Below, in pieces: positions 7,695 to 17,224 of a stretch of 64,000 nt of DNA (position 1 is the first letter of the stretch; the number at the start of each line of letters is the position of its first letter). A program made the position numbers and the translations under genes. Below the pieces are notes generated by a model. The model did not search any database, was not told where the DNA came from, and worked only from the letters and a program-made list of their open reading frames with translations. This DNA comes from JAEUJM01 sp964635055. GTDB lineage: Bacteria > Actinomycetota > Acidimicrobiia > Acidimicrobiales > DATDAH01. The stretch covers positions 52,857-116,856 of the forward strand of contig CAZWMT010000016.1 of assembly GCA_964635055.1 (NCBI GenBank), read 5' to 3'.

Positions 7695-9683
7695 CTACTC
7701 GAGCTGCGCCGCCAGCGCCTCGACGGTCGTCGCCGGCAGTTGGCAGGTGAAGTCGTGGCACAGGTAGGCGGCTTCGGCGTCGCGGCCCTCCCAGAGGGGT
7801 GAGTCGTAGGGCTCGCCCCAGGCCAGCACGGCGTTGGGCAGGAAGCGGCGGGCGACCTCGGCGACGAGGTCGGGCCGGTCACCCGCCACCACGATCTCGG
7901 TGGCGCCGCCGACGGCGAGGTCGAGGGCGCCGAGCAGGTGGGCGAAGGCGCTGGCGTAGCGACTCGCCAGCGGGGCGAAGAGGCGCAGGATGGCGGTGGC
8001 CGCGTCCTCGTAGCGGGCGTCGCCGGTGAGGGCCGCCAGGCGCAGCAGGGCCAGCGCCGCCGAACTGTTGGCCGAGGGCGTGGCGTTGTCCTGGAAGTCC
8101 TTCTGGCGTGCGATGAGGGCCTCGGCATCGTGGCCGGTGGTGAACACCCCGCCGGCCTCGTCGTCCCAGAACAGGTCGAGCAGGGCATCGGCGGTGGTGC
8201 GGGCCTCATGGATCCATCGGGCCTCTCCCGTGGCCTCGGCCAGCCGGGTGAACCCGTCGACCAGCGCGGCGTGGTCGGCGGCGTAGGCCAGGTGCTGGGC
8301 CCGGGCCGGGTGCTCGCCGTCGCCGGCCTGCCACGAGCGCAGCCAGCGCCCGTCGTCGCGGCGGAGGTTGGCGACCAGGAACTCGGCGTTGCCGACCGCG
8401 TCGTCGAGCCAGACCCGGTTGCCGGTCGCCGCGGCCGCTTCGGCCAACGTCGCCAGCCACAACCCGTTCCACTCGGTGAGCACCTTGTCGTCCAGGCCGG
8501 GACGGACCCGGTCGGCGCGCGCCGCCAGCAGCGCCGCCCGGCCGGCCTCGACCACGTCGGGGCGTGCCAGGTCGCCGCGGACGGGGCGGTGCAGGATGTT
8601 CGCGCCCTCGAAGTTGCCGTTGCGGGTGACGCCGTACCAGTCGATCACCGCCGCGGCCGTGTGGGGGTCGAGCACGGCTTCGATCTCCTCGGCGCGCCAG
8701 ACGTAGAACTTGCCCTCCTCGCCCTCGGAATCGGCGTCCTCGGCCGAGTAGAAGCCGCCCGAGGCGTCGCGGAGGTCGCGGCGCACGTAGTCGACGGTCT
8801 CGTCGAGCACCTGACGGAAGCGGTCCTCACCGGTGACCTGCCAGGCGTGGAGGTACACCCGGGCCAGCAGGGCGTTGTCGTAGAGCATCTTCTCGAAGTG
8901 GGGGACCATCCAGAAGTTGTCCACCGAGTAGCGGGAGAACCCGCCGCCGAGGTGGTCGTAGATGCCGCCGGAGGCCATGGCGTCGAGCGACGTGGTGACC
9001 ACCTCGAGCGTCCGGGGTGTGCCCGCGTGCTGATGGGCCCGCAGGAGCAGGTCGAGGCTCATGGACTGGGGGAACTTGGGCGTGCGACCGAAGCCACCCC
9101 AGTCGGCGTCGTGGTGCTCGAGCAGTTGGTCGTGGGCGGCGTCGAGGACCTCGCGGCCAGGTAGATCCGGTGCGGCGGTGACCTCGGCGCTGCGGGTGAT
9201 CGCGGCCGTCAGCTGCTCGGCGTTGCCCAAGAGCTCGTCGCGCTCGTCCCGCCAGTGCTCGGCCACCGCTCGGCAGAGGTCGACGAAGGCGGGCATGCCG
9301 TGTCGAGCCTCGTTCGGGAAGTAGGTGCCGCCGAAGAAGGGCCGGCCGTCGGACAGGAGGAACACGGTCATGGGCCAGCCGCCCCTGCCGGTGAGCTGTT
9401 GCACGGCGTCCATGTAGATCGCGTCGACGTCGGGGCGCTCTTCCCGGTCCACCTTCACGTTCACGAACAGGTCGTTCATCACCGCCGCGGTGGCGGGGTC
9501 CTCGAACGACTCGTGGGCCATCACGTGGCACCAGTGGCAGGCGGAGTAGCCCACCGAGAGCAGGATCGGCCGGTCCTGCTCGGTGGCGGCGGCGAACGCC
9601 TCGTCGCCCCACGGGTACCAGTCGACCGGGTTGTCACGGTGCTGGCGCAGGTACGGGCTGGTCTCGTCGGCGAGGCGGTTCAC
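7695..9683 (-). CDS. DUF255 thioredoxin-domain protein (YyaL/SSP411 family)
   Basis: A 662-aa protein of the DUF255 family. An N-terminal thioredoxin-like domain carries YSACHWCHVMAHESF (about residues 45-60), followed by an (alpha/alpha)6-barrel like that of N-acylglucosamine 2-epimerases (GGFGRTPKFPQ, HFEKMLYDNALL, EDADSEGEEGKFYVW). The biochemical role of the family is unsettled. The GTG at 9683 opens at VNRLADETSPYLRQH, the invariant start of this family. A TACCCT hexamer 8 nt upstream (9692-9697, reverse) suggests a leaderless transcript. It is divergent from the glycosyltransferase gene. Confidence 0.93.
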   Translation of the reverse strand: MNRLADETSPYLRQHRDNPVDWYPWGDEAFAAATEQDRPILLSVGYSACHWCHVMAHESFEDPATAAVMNDLFVNVKVDREERPDVDAIYMDAVQQLTGRGGWPMTVFLLSDGRPFFGGTYFPNEARHGMPAFVDLCRAVAEHWRDERDELLGNAEQLTAAITRSAEVTAAPDLPGREVLDAAHDQLLEHHDADWGGFGRTPKFPQSMSLDLLLRAHQHAGTPRTLEVVTTSLDAMASGGIYDHLGGGFSRYSVDNFWMVPHFEKMLYDNALLARVYLHAWQVTGEDRFRQVLDETVDYVRRDLRDASGGFYSAEDADSEGEEGKFYVWRAEEIEAVLDPHTAAAVIDWYGVTRNGNFEGANILHRPVRGDLARPDVVEAGRAALLAARADRVRPGLDDKVLTEWNGLWLATLAEAAAATGNRVWLDDAVGNAEFLVANLRRDDGRWLRSWQAGDGEHPARAQHLAYAADHAALVDGFTRLAEATGEARWIHEARTTADALLDLFWDDEAGGVFTTGHDAEALIARQKDFQDNATPSANSSAALALLRLAALTGDARYEDAATAILRLFAPLASRYASAFAHLLGALDLAVGGATEIVVAGDRPDLVAEVARRFLPNAVLAWGEPYDSPLWEGRDAEAAYLCHDFTCQLPATTVEALAAQLE

Positions 9684-9749
9684 GACGGCCCAGGGTAGGA
9701 GTCGTCCCCTCGTCCCCGGCTTAGAGAGGCTCCGGTAGGGTCCGCGCCC
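9684..9749. promoter_or_regulatory. Divergent leaderless promoters
   Basis: This 66-nt gap separates two divergent start codons. Reverse: TACCCT at 9697-9692 ends 8 nt before the GTG at 9683. Forward: TAGGGT at 9736-9741 ends 8 nt before the ATG at 9750. Both match the TAnnnT -10 consensus and leave no room for a ribosome-binding site, so both mRNAs should be leaderless. Confidence 0.65.
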
Positions 9750-11156
9750 ATGGCCGAGGACGGCGACGAGCCCGCTCGGGCACGGGTGCGTTCGCGCTGG
9801 CCCCTCACACCGCGGGACCGCTCGCTGGTGGCTGCCTTGGCGCTGACCGGTGCGTTGCGCCTCCTCTGGGCCGTCGTCGTCACCCGAACGCCGGCGGACG
9901 CGTTCAGCGACCCCGCCCAGTACCTGCGCATGGCCGACGGGTTCTCGCGCGGCGAGCTGCCCACGTGGTTCTCGGGAGCGCCCACGGCGTGGCTCGCCCC
10001 CGGCTATCCGGCGCTCCTGGCGCCGGTGGCGCTCCTGGCGAGGACGAGCGGCCTCGCCAGCTTCGCCTTTCTCGCCTCGCTGGTGAACGTGGCGGTCGGG
10101 GTGCTGACCGTCGCCGCCGCGGCGTTCCTCGCCGGCCGGTGGATCGCGCCCGGCGCCCGCAACCCCGCGGCCTGGATCATGGCGATCGCGCCGGCCCAGA
10201 TCTACTTCGTGTCGACCGCCCACAGCGAGGTGGTCTTCGGCGCGCTCTTCCTCGCCGCGTTGTGCCTCGTGACGGTGCTGGTGCAGCGGGCGGACGGGGT
10301 CGACCGGGCCCGACCGTGGCTGTGGCTCGGTGCGTTCGTGGGGCTCGTCATGCTCACGAGGACCCAAGGGGCGGTGGCGCTCGTCCTCCCCGCCCTGGCC
10401 ATCCGCGCGTGGCGGGGATCGTGGCAGGGCGCCCTGCGGGCCAGCGGACTGCTGATCGCGGGCTCACTCGTCGTCCTGGTCCCGTGGACCGTCCGCAACG
10501 GCCTGCAGGTAGGGGTCTGGACCTATGCGTCGACGGGGAACGCGGTCACCCTCTGCCTCGGCAACCACGACGACGCGGTGGCCGAGTACGAGGACGACCT
10601 GCTCTCCGACGACCTACGCGCCGACTGCTACCGCTACTCGGTCTGGGACGACCCCGAGCTGGGGGCGGCGCCACCCTGGTGGCACTACGCCCATCCCGAC
10701 GAGGGCCGCTGGTACACCACGACCATCCGACGGGGCGTCGGTTGGGCGCTCACCCATCCGGTCGAGGAGGTGGGGCTGACGGCGCGCAAGCAGGTCGAGC
10801 TGTGGCGCGACGACTCGGACGCAGTGGCGGGAGCGCGCAACTACAGCTCGCGCAGTTGGGCGGGCCGGGCCACGCGGCCGCTCGAGTGGCTGGCCGACGC
10901 ATGGCTCTGGGGCGTCGAGGTGCTGGCGCTGGTGGCCCTGATCCGCATCCGCCGCTGCCGCCAGGCGCTGCCCATCTGGGGCGCCGTGGCGCTGCTGAAC
11001 GCCACCGTGATCATCGCCATCACCTTCCCGCACTACCGGTTCGCGGCCGTGCCGCTGGTGGCGGTGCTCGCCGGTGCCGAGGTCGCGGTGCTGCTCGGCC
11101 GACCGGTCGAGCCGCTCTCCCGCGCCTCGCGCCCGGTCGAGCCGTCGTCTCGGTGA
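9750..11156 (+). CDS. Membrane glycosyltransferase, GT-C (ArnT/PMT-like) fold
   Basis: A 468-aa integral membrane protein with roughly nine to ten hydrophobic helices. The first lumenal loop after helix 1 contains an acidic motif (AFSDPAQYLRMADG, about residues 52-65), as in polyprenyl-phosphate-dependent GT-C transferases. A soluble insertion (about residues 250-330, NHDDAVAEYEDD...YRYSVWDDP) faces the outside. It probably moves a sugar from a lipid carrier onto a cell-envelope acceptor, but donor and acceptor are unknown. The start is supported by the TAGGGT element 8 nt upstream. Repeated PVEPLSR/PVEPSSR units end the protein. Confidence 0.78.
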   Translation: MAEDGDEPARARVRSRWPLTPRDRSLVAALALTGALRLLWAVVVTRTPADAFSDPAQYLRMADGFSRGELPTWFSGAPTAWLAPGYPALLAPVALLARTSGLASFAFLASLVNVAVGVLTVAAAAFLAGRWIAPGARNPAAWIMAIAPAQIYFVSTAHSEVVFGALFLAALCLVTVLVQRADGVDRARPWLWLGAFVGLVMLTRTQGAVALVLPALAIRAWRGSWQGALRASGLLIAGSLVVLVPWTVRNGLQVGVWTYASTGNAVTLCLGNHDDAVAEYEDDLLSDDLRADCYRYSVWDDPELGAAPPWWHYAHPDEGRWYTTTIRRGVGWALTHPVEEVGLTARKQVELWRDDSDAVAGARNYSSRSWAGRATRPLEWLADAWLWGVEVLALVALIRIRRCRQALPIWGAVALLNATVIIAITFPHYRFAAVPLVAVLAGAEVAVLLGRPVEPLSRASRPVEPSSR

Positions 11157-11287
11157 TCACGCAGGCCCTCCGCGGGTCGTTCCTCCCGCAACGTGACCGT
11201 GGGTCGCCGCGCGTCGCGGTGGTCTCCGGCACCTGGCGGGTGGGGGCCGGGGGCCGGGGCGGTAGCGCTCACGTAGCCTCGGCGCCC

Positions 11288-12031
11288 ATGGAGCTCAGAC
11301 TGGACGGGAAGGTGGCCTTGGTGACCGGGGCGTCACGGGGGATCGGGCGGGCCATCGCCGCCGAGATGGCGGCCGGCGGGGCGCTGGTGATGATCTCCTC
11401 GCGCAAGCAGGAGGCACTGGACGAGGCCGCGGCGGCGATGGACGGCGACGTGGCGACCTTCGTGGCCAACGCCGGCGAGCCTGATCAGGCGGCGGCGTGC
11501 GTGGCCGCGTGTGTCGAGCGCTTCGGAGGCCTCGACATCCTCGTGAACAACGCCGCCACCAACCCCTACGGCGGGCCGATCATGGACATCGACCTGCCCC
11601 GCTACGACAAGACCTGGCAGGTCAACCTCCGGGGGCCGCTGGTGTGGACCCAGGAGGCGTGGAGGGCGGCGCTGCAGGAGTCCGGCGGGACCGTCATCAA
11701 CATCGCGTCGGTGGGTGGCTACTCGATCGAGCAGTCCATCGGCGTCTACAACACCACCAAGGCCGCGCTGATCTACCTGACGAGGGCGCTGGCGGCCGAG
11801 CTGGCGCCGACGGTGCGGGTCAACGCCATCGCCCCCGGTCTGGTGAAGACCGACATGGCCCGTGCGCTCTGGGAGCCCCACGAGGAGGCCGTGGCCCGCA
11901 CCATGCCGCTCGGCCGCCTGGGTGACCCCACCGACATCGCCAAGGCGGCGATGTTCCTCGCCAGCGACGCGGCCTCGTGGATCACGGGCCACACCCTGGT
12001 CGTCGACGGTGGCCTCCTCGTGCGCGGCTAG
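11288..12031 (+). CDS. SDR family oxidoreductase
   Basis: NAD(P)-dependent short-chain dehydrogenase, 247 aa. VALVTGASRGIGRAIA near residue 9 binds the cofactor, LVNNAATNPYGG follows, and the catalytic set is IASVGGYS with YNTTK. The C-terminus ITGHTLVVDGGLL is typical of FabG-like and steroid-type members, and the NPYGGPIMDID segment is seen in actinobacterial SDRs of lipid metabolism. The ATG at 11288 is preceded by TAGCCT (11274-11279, gap 8), so a leaderless mRNA is likely. The substrate is unknown. Confidence 0.9.
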   Translation: MELRLDGKVALVTGASRGIGRAIAAEMAAGGALVMISSRKQEALDEAAAAMDGDVATFVANAGEPDQAAACVAACVERFGGLDILVNNAATNPYGGPIMDIDLPRYDKTWQVNLRGPLVWTQEAWRAALQESGGTVINIASVGGYSIEQSIGVYNTTKAALIYLTRALAAELAPTVRVNAIAPGLVKTDMARALWEPHEEAVARTMPLGRLGDPTDIAKAAMFLASDAASWITGHTLVVDGGLLVRG

Positions 12032-12186
12032 ACCTCGCTGGGCCGGAGCCCCCAAAGGAGATCTCGTCAGCGCCGTGACAGCAGCCTGCTCAGGTTCTCG
12101 ACGGCCGGCGGACACCACTCGCAGCGTGCCCGGTGTCGCTGAAGCGGCCACCGGGCTGATCGGGGTGACTGGTACCGTCGATGGCG

Positions 12187-14805
12187 ATGGCAGCCTGGGG
12201 GCACCGCCGTGGAGGGCGCCGAGCCACCCCCGTGCGCCACGCCACCCTCTCCGTGGTCCTCGCCGCTGCGACGGTCGTCGCGGCGGCGCCGGCGTCGGCG
12301 CCGGCCGAACTCGAGCCGCCGGCACCGACCCTGGAGGTGTCGGCGACGGAGGTGTCGGCGACGGAGATGTCGGCGACGGCGCCGACGATCAGCGTGAGCC
12401 TGTACGAGACGTGTGCTCGGTTCCCCGACGGATCCGTCAAGTGCTGGGGCGTCAACTGGTACGGCGGGCTCGGCTACGGGACCAGCTCTCCGTCACGGGG
12501 GGCCCAGGCCCATCAGATGGGCGCGGATCTGCCCGTCATCGACCTCGGCACCGGCCGCACGGCGTCGAGCGTCGCGTCAGGAGCGCTCTCCGCGTGTGCC
12601 GTCCTCGACGACGGAACGGTCAAGTGCTGGGGGAACAACAACAACGGACAGCTCGGGTTGGGGGACAACGTCGGCCGTGGTTCCGGCCCGAGCGACATGG
12701 GCGACGACCTGCCCGCCGTCGAGCTCGGCGCAGGCCGGACGGCCACCGCGGTGACCGGCCCCGTCGCACACACGTGCGCGTTGCTCGACAACGGCACCGT
12801 CAAGTGCTGGGGTGGCAACGGATCGGGCCAGCTCGGCCTGGGCAACACCACCGGCCATGGCCAGCATCCCGGGGAGATGGGCGACGCCCTTCCTGCGGCC
12901 AATCTCGGCACCGGCCGCACCGCCACCGCCGTCGCCACCGGCGTCGGGCACACCTGTGCGCTGCTCGACAACGCCACCGTCAAGTGCTGGGGTGGCAATG
13001 CCAGCGGCCAGCTCGGCCTGGGCGACATCGCGAGCCGCGGTGATGAACCTGGCGAGATGGGCGACGCCCTTCCCCCCGTCAATCTCGGCACCGGCCGCAC
13101 CGCCACTGCCATCGCCGCGGGCGGCGATCACACGTGTGCCCTCCTCGACAACGCCACCGTCAAGTGCTGGGGTGAGAACGACGACGGGCAGCTCGGCCAG
13201 GGTGACACCTTCGACCGCGGCAACGAGCCCCGCGAGATGGGCGACACCCTCCACCCGGTGAACCTCGGGACCGGCCGCACGGCCACCGCCATCACCACGG
13301 GCTGGCACCACACGTGTGCCCTCCTCGACAACGCCACCGTCAAGTGCTGGGGGGACAACGTGGTCGGGCAGCTCGGCCAGGGTGACACCTTCGACCGCGG
13401 CAACGAGCCCGGCGAGATGGGCGACACCCTCCACCCGGTGAACCTCGGCAGCGGCCGCACCGCCACCGCCATCGCCGCAGACGAGGGCATCCACACCTGC
13501 GCGGTCCTCGACGACGCCAGCATCAAGTGCTGGGGCGACAATGAGAACGGCAGGCTCGGCCTCGGGGACACCATCCATCGCGGCGACCAGCCCGGTGAGA
13601 TGGGCGACGCCCTCCCCAGGGTGGCGCTCACGGGCACCGGCGTGGGGGGACGGGTGACCGACGCGTCGACCGGCGAGCCCCTGGACGCCCCCCTCCTCGG
13701 AGTGCTCTCGGCGAATGACCTTGCTCTGGCGCGGGAGTCCGTGGGGACCGGTGACGGGTATTTCGGCATCGAGCTGCCCGTCGGCCGGTACTTCCTGTAC
13801 CTGATGGACCAAGGCGGGACCCACGCGCCGGGGTTCTTCGGCGTCCCGACGCCGATCACGGTCGCGACCGGCAGCACAACGGTCAACCCGACCATGGCCC
13901 CGACCCGAGGAGCCATCAGCGGAACGGTCACCGACGCCGTCACCGCGAGCCCGGTGGGCGGCGGCTTCGTCCTCGCGCTGGATGGCACCGGGGCGGTCGA
14001 GCGCGGCGTTCGGGCGAACGGATCCGGACAGTACCGCCTGCCCGACCTCCGGCCCGGACCCCACCACGTGGTCGCCGTCGATCCCACCGGCGGCCATCAG
14101 GCCCGCTTCCACCCGAGCGCACCGAGCCTGCCCGGCTCCACCCCCGTCAGCGTGGCCGTCGGCTCCACCGCGACCGCCGACATCTCCGTGCCATCCCAAC
14201 CCGCGGGCACGGCGACCACCGCGATCGTCGGCCAGCTGTTCGATGCGCAGTCCATCAAGGCGGGGGCGTGGGTGCTGGCCCTTCGCGCCGACGACTTCTC
14301 GGTGGCCAGGGCCACGACCACGGACGTCAGCGGGAGGTACTCGCTCCCGGTCCCCGCCGGCGGGTACAGGGTCGCCTTCATCGACCCGAGCGGCCTCGAC
14401 GCCATGGAGTGGTACGACGACCAACCCGCCTCCGCCCTCGACCACGCCACGACGGTCACCGCGCCGGTGGCGGGCGGATCCGCGGTCCTCGACAGCGCCA
14501 CCCTGGCCCGGCCCACGGGCACCATCGTCGGCCGCGCCCTCCAGGGCAATGTCAGCTGGTGGGACATCTGGGTGGTGGCGATCGGGCCCGAAGGCATCGC
14601 CGCCGCGGCCAGCAGCCGCGGCGCCAACGGCTTCACGTTCACCGGCCTGGCCCCGGGCACCTACCGGCTTGCTGTCGTCGACCCCGCCACGGGCCACATC
14701 GAGTACTGGCAGGATCAGGCCGGCTACGACCAGGCCACCCCGATCACCGTCACCGCCGACAGCACCGTCACGATCCTGCCCGACTTCGGAGCACCTCCCC
14801 CGTAG
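12187..14805 (+). CDS. Secreted RCC1-repeat protein with C-terminal CarboxypepD_reg-like domains
   Basis: An 872-aa exported protein. A signal peptide (HATLSVVLAAATVVAAAPASA) is followed by a short VSATE repeat. Seven RCC1-type beta-propeller units then run from about residue 75 to 480, each about 60 aa and carrying a CALLDNATVKCWG-like motif and GQLGLGD. Seven blades would close one propeller. Each unit has a Cys pair, suited to disulfides outside the cell. The C-terminal part holds four Ig-like/CarboxypepD_reg-like repeats (GRVTDASTGEPL, GTVTDAVTASPV, GQLFDAQSIKAG, GRALQGNVS). It may bind protein or carbohydrate on the surface; no catalytic site is visible. The ATG at 12187 fits TACCGT at 12173-12178 (gap 8); 12181 is the alternative. 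Confidence 0.85.
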   Translation: MAAWGHRRGGRRATPVRHATLSVVLAAATVVAAAPASAPAELEPPAPTLEVSATEVSATEMSATAPTISVSLYETCARFPDGSVKCWGVNWYGGLGYGTSSPSRGAQAHQMGADLPVIDLGTGRTASSVASGALSACAVLDDGTVKCWGNNNNGQLGLGDNVGRGSGPSDMGDDLPAVELGAGRTATAVTGPVAHTCALLDNGTVKCWGGNGSGQLGLGNTTGHGQHPGEMGDALPAANLGTGRTATAVATGVGHTCALLDNATVKCWGGNASGQLGLGDIASRGDEPGEMGDALPPVNLGTGRTATAIAAGGDHTCALLDNATVKCWGENDDGQLGQGDTFDRGNEPREMGDTLHPVNLGTGRTATAITTGWHHTCALLDNATVKCWGDNVVGQLGQGDTFDRGNEPGEMGDTLHPVNLGSGRTATAIAADEGIHTCAVLDDASIKCWGDNENGRLGLGDTIHRGDQPGEMGDALPRVALTGTGVGGRVTDASTGEPLDAPLLGVLSANDLALARESVGTGDGYFGIELPVGRYFLYLMDQGGTHAPGFFGVPTPITVATGSTTVNPTMAPTRGAISGTVTDAVTASPVGGGFVLALDGTGAVERGVRANGSGQYRLPDLRPGPHHVVAVDPTGGHQARFHPSAPSLPGSTPVSVAVGSTATADISVPSQPAGTATTAIVGQLFDAQSIKAGAWVLALRADDFSVARATTTDVSGRYSLPVPAGGYRVAFIDPSGLDAMEWYDDQPASALDHATTVTAPVAGGSAVLDSATLARPTGTIVGRALQGNVSWWDIWVVAIGPEGIAAAASSRGANGFTFTGLAPGTYRLAVVDPATGHIEYWQDQAGYDQATPITVTADSTVTILPDFGAPPP

Positions 14806-14884
14806 TAGGCCGACAGGGCTCCGGCCGTGGACGGCTGGGTTCGGCGTGGCCAGCGGCCGGGACAGGCACCTCGGAGGCCTCAGG

Positions 14885-14931
14885 TTCGTTGTGCATGTCT
14901 CGTCGCCTGGCGACGACGAATGCACAACGAA
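14885..14931. repeat. Single dyad element
   Basis: A perfect 12-bp inverted repeat, TTCGTTGTGCAT at 14885-14896 and its complement at 14920-14931, has an inner CGTCG/CGACG stem. It lies in the 236-nt gap between the RCC1 gene and the small gene at 15042. No T-tract follows. The remaining gap sequence shows no gene. Confidence 0.6.
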
Positions 14932-15041
14932 GGGCCGAAGCTGGAGCTCGGACGCTCTCGCAGGCGAGCAGGCCCGCCCTGGTCAGCGGCGGGCGAGGCC
15001 CTACGCGGCCTGCGCCCCGTCGGCCTTCTAGTGTCTGGCCC

Positions 15042-15218
15042 ATGCGGATAACGGAACGGTGGGAGTACCTCACCATCGAGGACATCCCGGACGACAGCCA
15101 GCTCGAGTCGCTGAAGGAGAGCTACGCCGAGCTGGGCTACGACGAGGTCGAGCGGGGCGACGGGCGCCTCGTCGTGCGCAAGGAGTTCCCGGTCACGGGC
15201 CAGATCCTCGTGGATTGA
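15042..15218 (+). CDS. Small conserved hypothetical protein
   Basis: A 58-aa acidic protein (begins MRITERWEYLTIEDIPDD, ends VRKEFPVTGQILVD) without membrane segment or Cys motif. The reading frame is supported by TAGTGT at 15029-15034, 7 nt before the ATG, the same leaderless spacing as in neighbouring genes. It converges on menE with no gap between the stop codons. The fold looks alpha-beta; the function is unknown. Confidence 0.65.
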   Translation: MRITERWEYLTIEDIPDDSQLESLKESYAELGYDEVERGDGRLVVRKEFPVTGQILVD

Positions 15219-16328
15219 TCAGAGGAGCGAGCGCCTGACCTTGCCGATCGAGGTGCGGGGGAGCGCCTCGTGCAGCACCAGTTCGCGGGGCGCCATGAAC
15301 GCCGGAAGGGTCTCGCGCACGTGGCCGCGCAGGTCCTCCAGCGACGGGGGGGCGTTCACGTCGACGGGCACCACGTGGGCCACCACGCGCCGGCCCCACT
15401 CGGGGTCGGGAGCGCCCGCCACCGCCACGTCGGCCACCGCGGGGTGGGTGGCCAGCGCCTCCTCCACCGGTAGGGGCCAGACGTTCTCGCCGCCGGTGAT
15501 GATCAGGTCGCCCCGGCGGCCCTGCACGTGCAGGACGCCCTCGTCGTCGATGTGGCCGAGGTCGCCGGTGGCCAGCCAGCCCTCGGCGTCCTTGGGGTCC
15601 GACCCGTCGCGATAGCAGCGCAGCAGCATGGGGCCCCGCACGTGGATCTCGCCGTCGACGATGCGCAGCTCCACCCCGTCGAGCGGGCGCCCGTCGTAGA
15701 CCACGCTGCTGCCGGTCTCGGTCATCGCGTAGCTGGTGACCACGTTCGGGGGGAGATCGGCAGGGGGCGCCGAGCCGCCCACCACGATGCGCTCGAAGCG
15801 CGAGGCGTCGATGCGGGCCAGCGCAGTGGGCACGAGGGTGGCGTGGGTGGCGCCCCGGGCGGCGGCGGCCTCCACCCGTTCGGCGTCGAAGCGTCCGTGC
15901 ACCTCCACCGGGGTGCCGGTCACGAGCCCCCGCATCACCACCGCCAGCCCACCCACGTGTGACAGGGGCAGGCAGGACACCCAGCGATGACGAGCCGGGT
16001 CGATGCCCAGCCAACCGTGCACCGCGAGCGCCGACGCCCGTATCGAGTCGTGGGTCAGCACCACCCCTTTGGCGTCACCGGTCGATCCGCTGGTGGGCAC
16101 CACCACGGCGTCACCGTCATCCACCGGCCGGCTGCCGGCGAGGGGGGTGGACAAGCCGTCCGGCTCGACGAGGCGGGCGGGCGCCATCTGCAGCAACAAC
16201 CGCTCGCGTGCCGGTGCAGGCAGGCGGGGATCGACGGGGAGCAGCGCATCGCCTGCGTCCCAGACCCGTTGCAGCCCCTCGAGGAACTCCGGACCGCCGT
16301 CGGCGATGACGGCCACCAAATCGCGCAC
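15219..16328 (-). CDS. menE: o-Succinylbenzoate-CoA ligase
   Basis: An adenylate-forming enzyme, 369 aa, that activates o-succinylbenzoate to its CoA thioester in menaquinone synthesis. The P-loop-like motif VVPTSGSTGDAKGVVLTH lies near residue 76. The adenine-binding YAMTETGSS, the hinge WLATGDLGHIDDEG and the catalytic lysine in RTSIGKVRRSLL at the C-terminus are all present. It is the short actinobacterial MenE type. The GTG start at 16328 has TACCCT (16340-16335, reverse) 6 nt upstream, sharing a 29-nt divergent promoter region with menB. Its place among menB, menA, menD, menF and menG supports the assignment. Confidence 0.93.
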   Translation of the reverse strand: MRDLVAVIADGGPEFLEGLQRVWDAGDALLPVDPRLPAPARERLLLQMAPARLVEPDGLSTPLAGSRPVDDGDAVVVPTSGSTGDAKGVVLTHDSIRASALAVHGWLGIDPARHRWVSCLPLSHVGGLAVVMRGLVTGTPVEVHGRFDAERVEAAAARGATHATLVPTALARIDASRFERIVVGGSAPPADLPPNVVTSYAMTETGSSVVYDGRPLDGVELRIVDGEIHVRGPMLLRCYRDGSDPKDAEGWLATGDLGHIDDEGVLHVQGRRGDLIITGGENVWPLPVEEALATHPAVADVAVAGAPDPEWGRRVVAHVVPVDVNAPPSLEDLRGHVRETLPAFMAPRELVLHEALPRTSIGKVRRSLL

Positions 16329-16357
16329 GGACCGAGGGTACGGGTAGAACTAACCAC
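16329..16357. promoter_or_regulatory. menE/menB divergent leaderless promoters
   Basis: Only 29 nt separate the two start codons. Reverse TACCCT (16340-16335) lies 6 nt before the menE GTG; forward TAGAAC (16345-16350) lies 7 nt before the menB GTG. Both should give leaderless mRNAs, and the overlapping promoters could couple expression of the two pathway halves. Confidence 0.65.
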
Positions 16358-17224
16358 GTGACCGAAACCACCATTCGCACGGCCGCCGACTGGGTGGCGG
16401 CGGGCGACTACCACGACATCCGCTACGAGACTGCGCTGGTGCCGGGCGGCGCCATCGCCAAACTCACGATCGACCGGCCCGAGGTGCGCAACGCCTTCCG
16501 GCCCCAGACCCTGTTCGAGCTGTCGCACGCGTTCAACGTGGCCCGTGACGACGACCAGGTCGGCGCCATCATCCTCACCGGCGCCGGCGACCTGGCCTTC
16601 TGCTCGGGAGGCGACCAACGGATCCGCGGCGACGACGGCTATCTGGGTGACGACGCCGTGGCGGCGAAGGGCATTGGACGGCTCAACGTGCTCGACCTGC
16701 AGATCCAGATCCGTCGCACCCCCAAGCCGGTGGTGGCCATGGTTGCGGGCTACGCCATCGGCGGCGGCCACATCCTGCACCTGGTCTGTGACCTCACCAT
16801 CGCCGCCGACAACGCCCGCTTCGGACAGACCGGGCCGCGGGTGGGGTCGTTCGACGGCGGCTACGGGTCGGGCCTGATGGCCCGGATCGTGGGCCAGAAG
16901 AAGGCCCGTGAGATCTGGTTCCTGTGTCGGCAGTACGACGCCCAGCAGGCGCTCGACATGGGAATGGCCAACACCGTCGTCCCCCTGGAGCAACTGGAGG
17001 AGGAGACGGTGCAGTGGTGCACCGAGATGCTCGAGCTGTCGCCCATGGCCCTGCGCATGATCAAGGCGTCGATGAACGCGGCCGACGACGGCTTGGCCGG
17101 CATCCAGCAACTGGCGGGCGACGCGACGCTGCTCTTCTACCAGACCGAGGAGGCCCAGGAGGGGCGCGACGCCTACGTGGCCAAGCGCCCGCCGGACTTC
17201 ACCAGGTTCCCGAAGAGGCCCTGA
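16358..17224 (+). CDS. menB: 1,4-Dihydroxy-2-naphthoyl-CoA synthase
   Basis: A crotonase-fold enzyme, 288 aa, that closes the naphthoate ring of o-succinylbenzoyl-CoA. Diagnostic segments are RPEVRNAFRPQT, the oxyanion-hole FCSGGDQ near residue 85, GYAIGGGHILHLVCDLTIAA, and the MenB-specific GPRVGSFDGGYG and FLCRQYDAQQALDMGMAN. The C-terminal ...RPPDFTRFPKRP tail also fits MenB rather than general enoyl-CoA hydratases. The start is the GTG at 16358, leaderless from TAGAAC. Its stop overlaps the ATG of a 37-codon relay ORF leading to menA. Confidence 0.96.
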   Translation: MTETTIRTAADWVAAGDYHDIRYETALVPGGAIAKLTIDRPEVRNAFRPQTLFELSHAFNVARDDDQVGAIILTGAGDLAFCSGGDQRIRGDDGYLGDDAVAAKGIGRLNVLDLQIQIRRTPKPVVAMVAGYAIGGGHILHLVCDLTIAADNARFGQTGPRVGSFDGGYGSGLMARIVGQKKAREIWFLCRQYDAQQALDMGMANTVVPLEQLEEETVQWCTEMLELSPMALRMIKASMNAADDGLAGIQQLAGDATLLFYQTEEAQEGRDAYVAKRPPDFTRFPKRP

